A stretch of 7,609 nt of DNA from an uncultured Clostridium sp. Its GTDB lineage: Bacteria > Bacillota > Clostridia > TANB77 > CAG-508. The notes under the pieces were generated by a model. That model was not told the origin of the DNA and made no database searches. It worked only from the letters and a program-made list of their open reading frames with translations. Below are positions 1 to 7,157 of the stretch, in pieces. The stretch is from assembly GCA_900556345.1 (NCBI GenBank), contig USOM01000035.1, positions 1 to 7,609 of the forward strand, given 5' to 3'. The position numbers and the translations under genes are program-made. Each line of letters starts with the position of its first letter. The stretch's first letter is position 1.

Positions 1-265
1 TTACTATAATTGCTACTATAACTAAAGCTACAATAGGTATTACTATTTTACAGTATTTTTTCATATTTTGCTCCTTTTCTTCTTTTTGCTCATATTTTTC
101 AATTTCTTGTTGTTTTTCTGTAATTGTTGAATCTGCATATCCTGTACTATTATCTGGTACAGGTATATCGACTAATCTATCATAAACTGTATCATCTGCA
201 TTTGAAACTGTAGCAAATGATATAACTACAATTATTAGGCAAAATATTTTATAAATTTTTTTCAA
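1..265 (-). CDS. Exported or membrane protein of unknown function, 3' end beyond the window
   Basis: I do not recognise this protein. Eighty-eight residues are visible and the frame is still open at position 1. The proposed start is TTG (263-265), chosen because AAAGGA lies 7 nt upstream and because translation then begins with a good signal peptide: a KK pair, a hydrophobic core at about residues 6-20, and a plausible cleavage after VSNA (residue 23). A polar stretch (about 24-47) and a charged, Glu/Lys/Gln-rich, probably helical stretch (about 48-67) follow, then a strongly hydrophobic segment (about 71-88) that looks like a membrane helix. The gene starts 17 nt after the stop of the glucosaminidase gene, so it is probably co-transcribed. 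The oddity is an in-frame internal ATG at residue 68 with its own strong ribosome binding site, so the true product could begin there. Function is unknown; a wall- or membrane-related role is only suggested by context. Confidence 0.7.
   Translation of the reverse strand, partial: MKKIYKIFCLIIVVISFATVSNADDTVYDRLVDIPVPDNSTGYADSTITEKQQEIEKYEQKEEKEQNMKKYCKIVIPIVALVIVAIIV
71..78 (-). promoter_or_regulatory. Internal ribosome binding site before an in-frame ATG
   Basis: The minus strand reads AAAAGGAG, then six bases, then ATG (62-64). The ATG is codon 68 of the partial gene and in frame with the TTG at 265. It is followed by KK and a hydrophobic run, as expected of a fresh signal peptide or N-terminal anchor. 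Complementarity is better than at the upstream TTG. It may be a genuine second start, or chance within a Lys/Glu-rich stretch whose codons (GAA, AAG, GAG) resemble such sites. Confidence 0.4.
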
Positions 266-272
266 TTTAATA

Positions 273-280
273 TCCTTTCT
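273..280 (-). promoter_or_regulatory. Ribosome binding site deciding the TTG start of the partial gene
   Basis: The minus strand reads AGAAAGGA, then seven bases, then TTG (263-265). No ATG lies close by in this frame, so the spacing supports the non-standard TTG start. The site falls inside the 17-nt gap after the preceding stop codon. Confidence 0.65.
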
Positions 281-282
281 TT

Positions 283-3200
283 TTAATAACTTAAATATTT
301 ATTTGCAACAAATCCTTTGGTTCCATCTGGTAGAATAATTTCATCCCAGCATAAATTGTTATAAAAATACTTATTTGTAACAATACGAGTTACCTTGGTT
401 CCTGTTGATTTTTTCGTTATACTATCATACTCTGTACCAGGTCCTATTCTAATATTTACGTCATCTGAATTTATGTACATTGTATCATAACAATTTGTTT
501 GATCTTCTATTGTTTGTAAATATTCTCCTGAACAATATCCTTTTTTCCCTGATGGTGTAACAACTTTTTGCCAACGATTTGATAATCTTTCAACTGAAAG
601 CAAAACTGTTCCAGATGGAAGTTCTTCTAAAATATTACCTTTAGTTGAAGAAGTATCTCTAAGTTTCAACTTTGAACCATTTGTTACAACTTTTACACTT
701 TTTGGTCCTTTTATTTCTGCTAACGGATTTTTTCCTGTACCTGTTGGTTTTGCAGAAGGAGTTGATGGCATATTTTCATATACGGGTATTATAAATTTCT
801 TTTTATTATTAAATGTACCTGTTTGTTCATACGGCTTTTTCATTGTATTTGCTTCACTATAAGCTGCCGAAATATTTTGCATATATTGATTTTCATATAA
901 AGCTCCACCACTTACAGGATTTACATCAAATTTATTCAAATATAATGTGTTTTGTTGTTTATTTATATATCTTTCTTTAATTATATTAATTCCACCCTCA
1001 AGACCTTTTTCCATACTGTCCCAACCTTCACGTTTTGCACGTTCTAAAGCTGTTTGAACATCATTTCCTACTCGTGCACCAATATTAAATGGATTAAAAT
1101 ATCTTTTTCCATCTCCTCCGTCCATATCTATTGTTCCAGAACCAGAACTTCCTTGTTCTTGGAATAATCTTGCTAAAATATAGTATGGATTTATATTTGT
1201 TCTTTTACAAGCTTCCATTACGTCATTTGTATAGTTTTGTAAAAATGTATTATTTACTTGGTATTGTATAGAATCAAATGTTGCTCCACTTTCCCAATAA
1301 TTTGCTAAATCTTGAAATTGCAATACATTTGAGTCATTTAAGAAATTTCTTGCATCCATAAAATATTGAACTGCATTATAAGATGCTGATGCCCATCTAC
1401 CACTTACATAAGGATCTTCTGAAATCCAATCACATTTATATGTATTTGTATCTATTAAGCTTTTTTGTTTATTGCTTCCTTCATATTCTGCTTTTACTGC
1501 TTCATTAAAATCAACACCTGTATAAAGTATTTCAAATTCCCAATTTGGGTGTTCACACATTAGGTTGTCAATTGTCTCTTGAATTCCTGGATATTTTGAA
1601 TTATCAATTTCTACCCAAGTAGTGTTTGTAAAACAAAATAGCTGATTTGAGCTTCCTGTATTATCTTTTAGCTCAATTACAGAACCATTTTCAATTTTAT
1701 TTTTTATGTTTAACATTAAGTCATAATTTGCTAAAGAATATATTCCTATACTTCCATTTCCAAAATCTCTAATTCCCCATTTCTGGCTTTCTGTATTTTT
1801 CCAATCATCTTGAGTAATTTCAGAACCACTTTGTATTTTTCCATTTTTGGCTGTTAAATATTTTCCACTATGTCCAAGCATTATTTTATAATAACCATTT
1901 TCATATTCAAGTTTTATTTTTTGCCATCTTGTATAATAATTTTGCCAAACCTGCACTCTTCCATTAGAATTTTGGTCTCCACCTGCAACTTCTAATACAA
2001 TATTTGAATTTGATTTTGATTGTATTTGATATTTTCCATTTTCTACCAATTTTTCACTTTTATTTGATATTTTCTTTAAATTAAAGTTTTGACTGTTGTC
2101 ATCTCTTTTTTCATATACTTCTACATTTGTCCCATTTTCACTATTTGAATTATGTAGAGTTAAGTATAACCATTGTCTTTTTCCTATTATATTATAATAT
2201 CCATCTGAATTTTGATAAATTATCCATTTTTGGCTGTCTGTATCTGTATTTCTGGCCCATTGTGCGACATTTGTTCCATTTCCCCAACCACACATATCTA
2301 GTCTTTTTCCTGAATTAACTGGTATTATTTCATAATATCCATTTCCATCATATACAAGGTTGAATTCTTGTTCTGGGCAATTATTAAAGTCCCATAAATG
2401 AACATTTGCACCATTATCTGCACTACCACTATCTATTGATATGCTTTTATTAATATTTGCTGCACTTACAATTTTATAAGTTCCTTCTTCTATTGTTTTT
2501 TTAGGTTCTATTTTATCTTCTTCAATTTTTTCTATTGCAAATTCTTGTCCGCTTCCTCCATTTTTTTCATATACTTCTATATTTGTTCCATCTGCTGTTT
2601 CAGAGTTATGTGCTGTTAAATATAAATGATTTCTTTCAGATATAATGTAGTAATTTCCATTTGCATTTTTCTTTATTATCCATTTTTGACTATCTGATGA
2701 TTGATTTTCATCCCATTGCTCTACATTTGTTCCATTTCCCCATCCACATACATCTAATCTTTTCTTAGAATTTATAGAAATTATTTCTGCATATCCTTGT
2801 GAAGTATATTTAATCTCAAATTGTTGATATCTTCTTTTTATATATTTTTGAATATTTACATTTGCACTATTTTCTGTACTTCCATCTTTAATAGAAACAC
2901 TTTGTGTTGGCATGCTTGCAAGGCTTATTTTGTATTTTCCTTCTTCCAATTTGTCAATTTTTTCAAGTGAAAATTCTTGTCCATTTCTATTGTTTTTTTC
3001 ATATCCTTCTATATTTGTCCCATTAGTGTAATTTGAATTATGTGCTGTTAAATACAAATTTTGTCTTTTTGATATTAAGTTATAATTGCCTTCTGCATTT
3101 TTATATACAATCCATTTTTGACTATCTGTGTTTTTATTTTCGGTCCATTGTTCAATATTTACACCATTTCCCCAGCCACATACATCTAATCTTTTTCCAG

Positions 3201-4371
3201 AATTTGTAGCAATTATTTCATAATATCCATTTCCGTCATATACAAAGTTAAATTCTTGTTCTGGGCAATTATTAAAGTCCCATAAATGAACATTTGCCCC
3301 ATTTTCCGTACTTCCGCTTGCTATAGATACACTTTGGCTTTCATGACTTGCCATTGAAATTTTGTATATTCCATCTTCTATTGTTTTTTTAGGAACAATT
3401 TTTTCATTTTTTACTTTTTCTAATATAAATTCTTGTCCACTTCCTCCATTTTTTTCAAATCCTTCTATATTGGTTCCATCTGCCGAATTTGAATTATGTG
3501 CTGTTAAGTATAAAAATCCTCTTTGTGATATAATATTATATTTTCCATCTGCATTTTTCATTATTACCCATTTTTGACTATCTGATGTAATATTTTCACC
3601 CCATTGCTCAATATTTACACCATTGCCCCAGCCACATACATCTAATCTTTTTCCAGAATATAATGAGATTATTTCTACATATCCTTGAGAATTATATTTT
3701 ATTTTAAATTGTTGCTGTCTTTTGTTTGCATATTTTTGTATATTTACATTAGCTCCATCTTTTTCGTCTATACTATCTACTGTAACACATTGTGTAGGCG
3801 AATTTGCAAGACTTATTTTATATGTACCTTCTTCTGTTTTTTCTACTTTTTCTAATATAAATTCTTGTCCACTTCCACCATTTTTCTCAAATGCCTCTAT
3901 GTTTGTTCCATCTGTCAAATTTGAATTATGTGCTGTTAAATATAAACCTTGTCTTTGAGATATTATGTTATAATTTCCTTTTTCATTTTTTTGTATTTTC
4001 CATTTTTGGCTATCTGAGCTAGGGTTTTTTGACCATTGTTCTATATTAGTCCCATTTCCCCAGCCACACATATCTAGTCTTTTTTCTGAATTTACAGCAA
4101 TTATCTCATAATATCCTTGTCCATCAGATACTAATTTAAACTCTTGATATGGCATACCTTCATATTTGTTAATTTGTACATTAGCACTATTTCCAGTACT
4201 TCCATTTGCTATTGTTACACTTTTTGTTTGGTCCTCTGCTAATACTATTTTGTATATCCCATCTTCAACTTTCTTTTCGTCTGTTACAGCTATTGCTTGA
4301 GAATTTGCACCTATTAAAGTTAATGGAATAAATAATAATATAGTTATTAATAATATGCTTATTTTTTTCAT
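283..4371 (-). CDS. Secreted six-module ricin-type lectin / glucosaminidase / double SH3b wall hydrolase
   Basis: This is probably an N-acetylglucosaminidase (GH73-like) that cuts peptidoglycan glycan strands outside the cell. Residues 1 to about 26 form a signal peptide. Six beta-trefoil modules follow, at about 37-175, 180-320, 332-472, 476-616, 628-768 and 777-914. Each has three subdomains ending in Q-x-W/F motifs, and the first five carry a CGWGNG signature. Residues about 919-1200 match clostridial glucosaminidases: an N-terminal extension (PNWEFE, WxSxSxNAVxYFMDARNFL-like), then ARLFQEQG with probable catalytic Glu1072, then YFNPFNIGA at 1091-1099. Two SH3b domains end the protein (about 1222-1287 and 1296-1362). 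The ATG at 4371 has AAAAGGAGG ten bases upstream and sits 17 nt after the M14-lectin gene's stop, so the two are probably co-transcribed. Lectin ligand is unknown, plausibly a wall polysaccharide. Exact bond specificity is inferred; the domain order is clear. Confidence 0.9.
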   Translation of the reverse strand: MKKISILLITILLFIPLTLIGANSQAIAVTDEKKVEDGIYKIVLAEDQTKSVTIANGSTGNSANVQINKYEGMPYQEFKLVSDGQGYYEIIAVNSEKRLDMCGWGNGTNIEQWSKNPSSDSQKWKIQKNEKGNYNIISQRQGLYLTAHNSNLTDGTNIEAFEKNGGSGQEFILEKVEKTEEGTYKISLANSPTQCVTVDSIDEKDGANVNIQKYANKRQQQFKIKYNSQGYVEIISLYSGKRLDVCGWGNGVNIEQWGENITSDSQKWVIMKNADGKYNIISQRGFLYLTAHNSNSADGTNIEGFEKNGGSGQEFILEKVKNEKIVPKKTIEDGIYKISMASHESQSVSIASGSTENGANVHLWDFNNCPEQEFNFVYDGNGYYEIIATNSGKRLDVCGWGNGVNIEQWTENKNTDSQKWIVYKNAEGNYNLISKRQNLYLTAHNSNYTNGTNIEGYEKNNRNGQEFSLEKIDKLEEGKYKISLASMPTQSVSIKDGSTENSANVNIQKYIKRRYQQFEIKYTSQGYAEIISINSKKRLDVCGWGNGTNVEQWDENQSSDSQKWIIKKNANGNYYIISERNHLYLTAHNSETADGTNIEVYEKNGGSGQEFAIEKIEEDKIEPKKTIEEGTYKIVSAANINKSISIDSGSADNGANVHLWDFNNCPEQEFNLVYDGNGYYEIIPVNSGKRLDMCGWGNGTNVAQWARNTDTDSQKWIIYQNSDGYYNIIGKRQWLYLTLHNSNSENGTNVEVYEKRDDNSQNFNLKKISNKSEKLVENGKYQIQSKSNSNIVLEVAGGDQNSNGRVQVWQNYYTRWQKIKLEYENGYYKIMLGHSGKYLTAKNGKIQSGSEITQDDWKNTESQKWGIRDFGNGSIGIYSLANYDLMLNIKNKIENGSVIELKDNTGSSNQLFCFTNTTWVEIDNSKYPGIQETIDNLMCEHPNWEFEILYTGVDFNEAVKAEYEGSNKQKSLIDTNTYKCDWISEDPYVSGRWASASYNAVQYFMDARNFLNDSNVLQFQDLANYWESGATFDSIQYQVNNTFLQNYTNDVMEACKRTNINPYYILARLFQEQGSSGSGTIDMDGGDGKRYFNPFNIGARVGNDVQTALERAKREGWDSMEKGLEGGINIIKERYINKQQNTLYLNKFDVNPVSGGALYENQYMQNISAAYSEANTMKKPYEQTGTFNNKKKFIIPVYENMPSTPSAKPTGTGKNPLAEIKGPKSVKVVTNGSKLKLRDTSSTKGNILEELPSGTVLLSVERLSNRWQKVVTPSGKKGYCSGEYLQTIEDQTNCYDTMYINSDDVNIRIGPGTEYDSITKKSTGTKVTRIVTNKYFYNNLCWDEIILPDGTKGFVANKYLSY
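2059..2946 (-). repeat. Copy 2 of an 888-bp A-B module-pair duplication
   Basis: This covers residues 476-771 and directly abuts copy 1. The long inter-module linker ending in PKKT lies between A and B in both copies. Elsewhere the two copies differ at many third-codon and some amino-acid positions, so the 47-bp identical stretch stands out from a more diverged background. Confidence 0.85.
2947..3834 (-). repeat. Copy 1 of an 888-bp A-B module-pair duplication
   Basis: This covers residues 180-475. Landmarks here (the EEG start of module A, both CGWGNG cysteines, the KKT linker, the EDG start of module B) recur exactly 296 residues later with no net insertion or deletion. At DNA level, bases 3251-3297 are identical to 2363-2409, an offset of exactly 888. 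Confidence 0.85.
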
Positions 4372-4381
4372 CTTCTGCTAA

Positions 4382-4390
4382 CCTCCTTTT
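4382..4390 (-). promoter_or_regulatory. Ribosome binding site of the glucosaminidase gene, overlapping the preceding stop
   Basis: The minus strand reads AAAAGGAGG, with its first two bases lying in the TAA stop (4389-4391) of the upstream gene. The ATG (4369-4371) follows ten bases later. The overlap lets ribosomes finishing the M14 gene reload here, consistent with coupled synthesis of the two enzymes. Confidence 0.75.
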
Positions 4391-7007
4391 AATTATCTTT
4401 TAATAATTGAATTGTAGCATTTATAAATTTATTAGAATAATTTCTTTCAAGTACTTGATTGTGATTTTGTACTTCTGGCAATTCCAAAAGCATAGATCTT
4501 GTATTTGCTATTGTTCTTGCCCATTGAATGAAGTAGCCACTACCATAAGTTCCAATATGTTTGCTTATTCCAAATTGATTTCTGTAATACCATCCAATCC
4601 CACTATCTCCTATTGTTTCATTTAGCCATCCATGGACATCTATTACAATATTTTTGCTTCCAGTATTAGATAATACAAAATTTCTTAAACTTTCTGCTTC
4701 AAATGCTTGTAAAGGTTGTGTTCCATTATAATTTCTTGAGGATTTAGTTGTTGATTTATAATTTACAGGGAAACATCTATTCATATCTATTCCTTTATTT
4801 TCATTTGCCCAACTATAAATTGTTGTTCTGCCTGGTCCATTATTTGTCCAACCATTATGTTGTCCATCTGGATTTGATGCTGGAAGAATATAAATTGTCC
4901 ACTTATCTATTAAATCTACTGGCATATTTTGTTTCATATATGAATAAAATTCATCTGCTATATAGGTTAGTTCTGAACCATCTCTATAGTAAGAATCTTC
5001 AAATCCATGTATTGAAAAGTTTAAAAATAATTTTTCACTTCCATTTCCTACTTTATAAAATTTTAAATATTCTCCGCCACTGCCATTTCCTTTTACTTTA
5101 AGTCCTGACCATCCATAAGTTCCTTCTTGTGCATATCTTTCATAATATCTTTCTAAATGAAATTTTTCTGTTTCATCTTGAGTTTTATAATTCAAATTTA
5201 AAACTGAACCATTACTTATATTTTCATTAACATTTAAAGCATACATCCAGCTAGATAATGGATATATAGAAATATTATCATTTCCATTATCTCTAATTAC
5301 CCATTTTTGGTTTTCTCCCCAGTTAAAGTCATATTGCATAACTTCTGAGCCTATCGAACTTCTATCATATTTTACTGTCAAGCTTTTTCCACTATGATTT
5401 AGCCCTATTTTATAGAATCCATTTTCATATTTTATTGTTACTTTTTGCCATGCTGTATCAAAATTTTGCCAAACTTGTAATCTTCCACAATTATCCCAAT
5501 TTCCACCTGCTGCTTCTACTACCATATTTCTATTAGAATTAACCATCATTTTGTATGTGCCATCTTCTACAGTTTTTTCACTTTTTGTAGCTATTTTTTC
5601 TATTTTAAATTCTTGTCCGTCACTTTCATTTTTCCAGCACGCTTCGATATTTGCTCCATCTGAAAAATTAGAATTATTAACAGTTAAATAAAGACCTTGC
5701 CTTTTTGATATTATGTTATAATTTCCCTTAGAGTTTTTAACTATTTTCCATTTTTGACTATCTGTGTTAGGATTCTTAGACCATTGTGCTATATTGGTTC
5801 CATTTCCCCATCCACATACATCTAATCTTTTTCCAGAGTTTACAGCTATTAACTCATAATAACCGTCATTTTCGTCATATACTAAATTAAATTCTTGTTC
5901 TAAACAATTATTAAATTCCCATAAATGAACATTAGCATTATTATCTGAGCTACCTCTATCTATTGATATACTTTTATTTCTATTGTTTGCACTTACTATT
6001 TTGTAAGTTCCTTCATCTATTATTTTATTTGACTCTATTTTTTCTAAATAAAATTCTTGTCCATTTTCTCCGTTTTTCTCATGCCCTTCAATTTTGGTAC
6101 CATTTGAGGAATTTGAGTTTTGAGCTGTTAAATATAAATTTTGTCTTTTAGATATAATATTAAAGTTTCCTTTTTCATTTTTTATTATTGTCCATTTTTG
6201 ACTGTCTGTTGAATTATTTTCAGTCCATTGTTCAATATTTACACCATTACCCCATCCACATACATCTAATCTTTTTTCAGAATGTACTGGGATAATTTCA
6301 CAATAACCTTCACTGTCATATCTAATTTCATATTGCTGTTTAGCTGTATCTTTATATGTATTTAATTCTATCCCAACACCATTTCCAATTTTTCCATTTT
6401 TTACAGATACACTTTTTGTCTTTGAATTTGCTAAAACTATTTTATATCTTCCATTTTCTGGAGTTTCTATTTTTTCTAGTTTGAATTTTTGTGATTTTTT
6501 TTCGTCTTTTTCGTTTCCTATTAAATTTATTTTATTTTCCGAAGATGTTTCATCTGCAGTTAAATATAAATTTTGTCTTTTTCCTATTATATTGTAGGTT
6601 TCATCTTCATTTTTTGACATAGTAAACTGTTGGCTATCTGATGTAGTATTTTCACCCCATTGCTCAATATTTACACCATTTCCCCAGCCTGCAATATCAA
6701 TTCTTTTTCCAGAATTAACAGGAATTATTTCACAATATCCCTCTTTATCATATTTTATTTTAAATAATTGATTTACATTATTATTATATTTTTGTATACA
6801 AACATTTGCTCCATTGCTTGAGCTTTCATTTTCTATAGTTACACTCTTTTCTGGAGAGTCTGCTAAAATTATTTTATAAATTCCTTCACTAATTTTTACA
6901 TTACTTTTTTTATCACTTTTTTCTGTTGCATACGAACTTACTTGAAATAATATTGCTAAAATTATTGTTATGACAAAAGTTGCTTTTACTAAAACTTTTT
7001 TCATCAT
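4389..7007 (-). CDS. Secreted four-module ricin-type lectin with C-terminal M14 zinc peptidase
   Basis: This is likely an extracytoplasmic metallopeptidase of the M14 carboxypeptidase superfamily, the type that in bacteria trims peptidoglycan stem peptides. Residues 1 to about 27 form a signal peptide (VSSYA before the cut). Lectin modules lie at about 39-180, 184-324, 331-472 and 481-619. The peptidase spans about 628-870. Its zinc ligands appear to be His667 and Glu670 (HGFE) and His792 (DVHGW). NPDG (712-715), Arg727, Asn743-Arg744 (GIDMNR) and catalytic Glu842 (LLELPE) match the substrate-binding and active-site positions of M14. The usual NRN is NRC here. Two adjacent ATGs exist. The second (7002-7004, 871 residues) has the better seven-base spacing from AGGAGG and is probably used. 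It is the first gene after the promoter and shares its module family with the glucosaminidase 17 nt downstream. Whether it cuts peptidoglycan or another peptide is inferred from context. Confidence 0.88.
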   Translation of the reverse strand: MMKKVLVKATFVITIILAILFQVSSYATEKSDKKSNVKISEGIYKIILADSPEKSVTIENESSSNGANVCIQKYNNNVNQLFKIKYDKEGYCEIIPVNSGKRIDIAGWGNGVNIEQWGENTTSDSQQFTMSKNEDETYNIIGKRQNLYLTADETSSENKINLIGNEKDEKKSQKFKLEKIETPENGRYKIVLANSKTKSVSVKNGKIGNGVGIELNTYKDTAKQQYEIRYDSEGYCEIIPVHSEKRLDVCGWGNGVNIEQWTENNSTDSQKWTIIKNEKGNFNIISKRQNLYLTAQNSNSSNGTKIEGHEKNGENGQEFYLEKIESNKIIDEGTYKIVSANNRNKSISIDRGSSDNNANVHLWEFNNCLEQEFNLVYDENDGYYELIAVNSGKRLDVCGWGNGTNIAQWSKNPNTDSQKWKIVKNSKGNYNIISKRQGLYLTVNNSNFSDGANIEACWKNESDGQEFKIEKIATKSEKTVEDGTYKMMVNSNRNMVVEAAGGNWDNCGRLQVWQNFDTAWQKVTIKYENGFYKIGLNHSGKSLTVKYDRSSIGSEVMQYDFNWGENQKWVIRDNGNDNISIYPLSSWMYALNVNENISNGSVLNLNYKTQDETEKFHLERYYERYAQEGTYGWSGLKVKGNGSGGEYLKFYKVGNGSEKLFLNFSIHGFEDSYYRDGSELTYIADEFYSYMKQNMPVDLIDKWTIYILPASNPDGQHNGWTNNGPGRTTIYSWANENKGIDMNRCFPVNYKSTTKSSRNYNGTQPLQAFEAESLRNFVLSNTGSKNIVIDVHGWLNETIGDSGIGWYYRNQFGISKHIGTYGSGYFIQWARTIANTRSMLLELPEVQNHNQVLERNYSNKFINATIQLLKDN
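5151..6893 (-). repeat. Four tandem ricin-type beta-trefoil modules, class order A-A'-B-T
   Basis: Modules lie at about 6468-6893, 6036-6458, 5592-6017 and 5151-5567. The first resembles class A of the neighbouring gene but is the most decayed: AGWGNG replaces CGWGNG, SQQF replaces SQKW, and its third lobe is poorly conserved. The second is A-like with some B features. The third (HLWEFNNC) and fourth (EAAGG) correspond one-to-one to the last two modules of the glucosaminidase. Confidence 0.82.
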
Positions 7008-7011
7008 TTTT

Positions 7012-7017
7012 CCTCCT
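7012..7017 (-). promoter_or_regulatory. Ribosome binding site of the M14-lectin gene
   Basis: The minus strand reads AGGAGG. Spacing to the first ATG (7005-7007) is only four bases, and to the second (7002-7004) seven, which favours the second Met as the true start. The two candidate proteins differ by one residue. Confidence 0.75.
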
Positions 7018-7053
7018 AATTTTTTTAGATTTTTGTAAAATTATCTCGATAAA

Positions 7054-7082
7054 ATACTACCACAAACACATACAAAAGTCAA
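7054..7082 (-). promoter_or_regulatory. Sigma-A-type promoter of the hydrolase operon
   Basis: On the minus strand TTGACT (7077-7082) is followed by a 17-base spacer and TAGTAT (7054-7059). The last three spacer bases are TGG, giving an extended -10 element. Upstream sequence is AT-rich. A start near 7047 would give an untranslated leader of about 40 nt. It sits between the terminator of the preceding gene and the ribosome binding site of the M14-lectin gene, where an operon promoter is expected. I see no clear operator or riboswitch. Confidence 0.7.
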
Positions 7083-7106
7083 TTGAAAAATATTCTAATA
7101 AACAAG

Positions 7107-7146
7107 AAAAATGAGCATATATACTTTAATATACATACTCATTTTT
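7107..7146 (-). terminator. Intrinsic terminator of the glycosyltransferase-like gene
   Basis: Arms 7111-7123 and 7130-7142 form a 13-bp stem with a six-base loop. Flanking A and T runs extend it, and on the minus strand it is followed by a short U run. Read on the minus strand the two imperfect positions become G-U pairs. Read on the plus strand they are C-A mismatches, so the hairpin fits minus-strand transcription. It begins about 15 nt after the stop at 7158. Confidence 0.75.
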
Positions 7147-7157
7147 TTATTATTTAA

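Larger units (their letters stand above)
1630..4263 (-). repeat. Six tandem ricin-type beta-trefoil modules, class order B-A-B-A-B-T
   Basis: In order, the modules lie at about 3847-4263 (B), 3412-3834 (A), 2956-3375 (B), 2524-2946 (A), 2068-2490 (B) and 1630-2043 (T). Class A shows NIQKY with QQF; class B, in its clearest copies, shows HLWDFNNC with PEQEF; the first module is B-like but less typical. T is divergent, with an EVAGGD motif replacing the CGWGNG signature. Module starts are 143, 152, 144, 152 and 149 residues apart. Each module is a complete three-lobed trefoil rather than a single lobe, judging by its three Q-x-W/F motifs. Confidence 0.85.

Noticed and set aside
2127..3958. Plus-strand open frames at 2127-2318, 3362-3577 and 3722-3958
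   Set aside because: They are antisense shadows of the lectin repeats. The last two share an internal string (NINSCPLPPFFSN) only because they are opposite equivalent parts of repeated modules.
1222..4263. Reading the lectin repeats as choline-binding or GW repeats
   Set aside because: The units are 143-152 residues with three Q-x-W/F motifs each, fitting ricin-type trefoils; choline-binding repeats are about 20 residues, and GW modules resemble SH3 domains.
4748..5101. Plus-strand open frame of 117 codons
   Set aside because: It lies wholly inside the M14 domain coding region on the other strand, is rich in Leu/Tyr/His as expected of the reverse of A-rich coding DNA, and has no convincing ribosome binding site or recognisable domain.
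5963..6151. Plus-strand Phe/Leu-rich frame that could look like a small membrane protein
   Set aside because: It is antisense to the second and third lectin modules of the M14 gene. Its hydrophobic look comes from reverse-complementing Lys/Glu/Asn codons.
1630..6893. CRISPR-like or short tandem DNA repeats
   Set aside because: The recurring strings are module-sized (about 430-456 bp apart), in frame and translated; there are no regular short repeats with unique spacers.
7018..7046. Riboswitch or structured leader upstream of the M14-lectin gene
   Set aside because: From the predicted transcription start to the ATG is only about 40 nt, AT-rich, with no stable hairpin visible; too short for known riboswitch classes.
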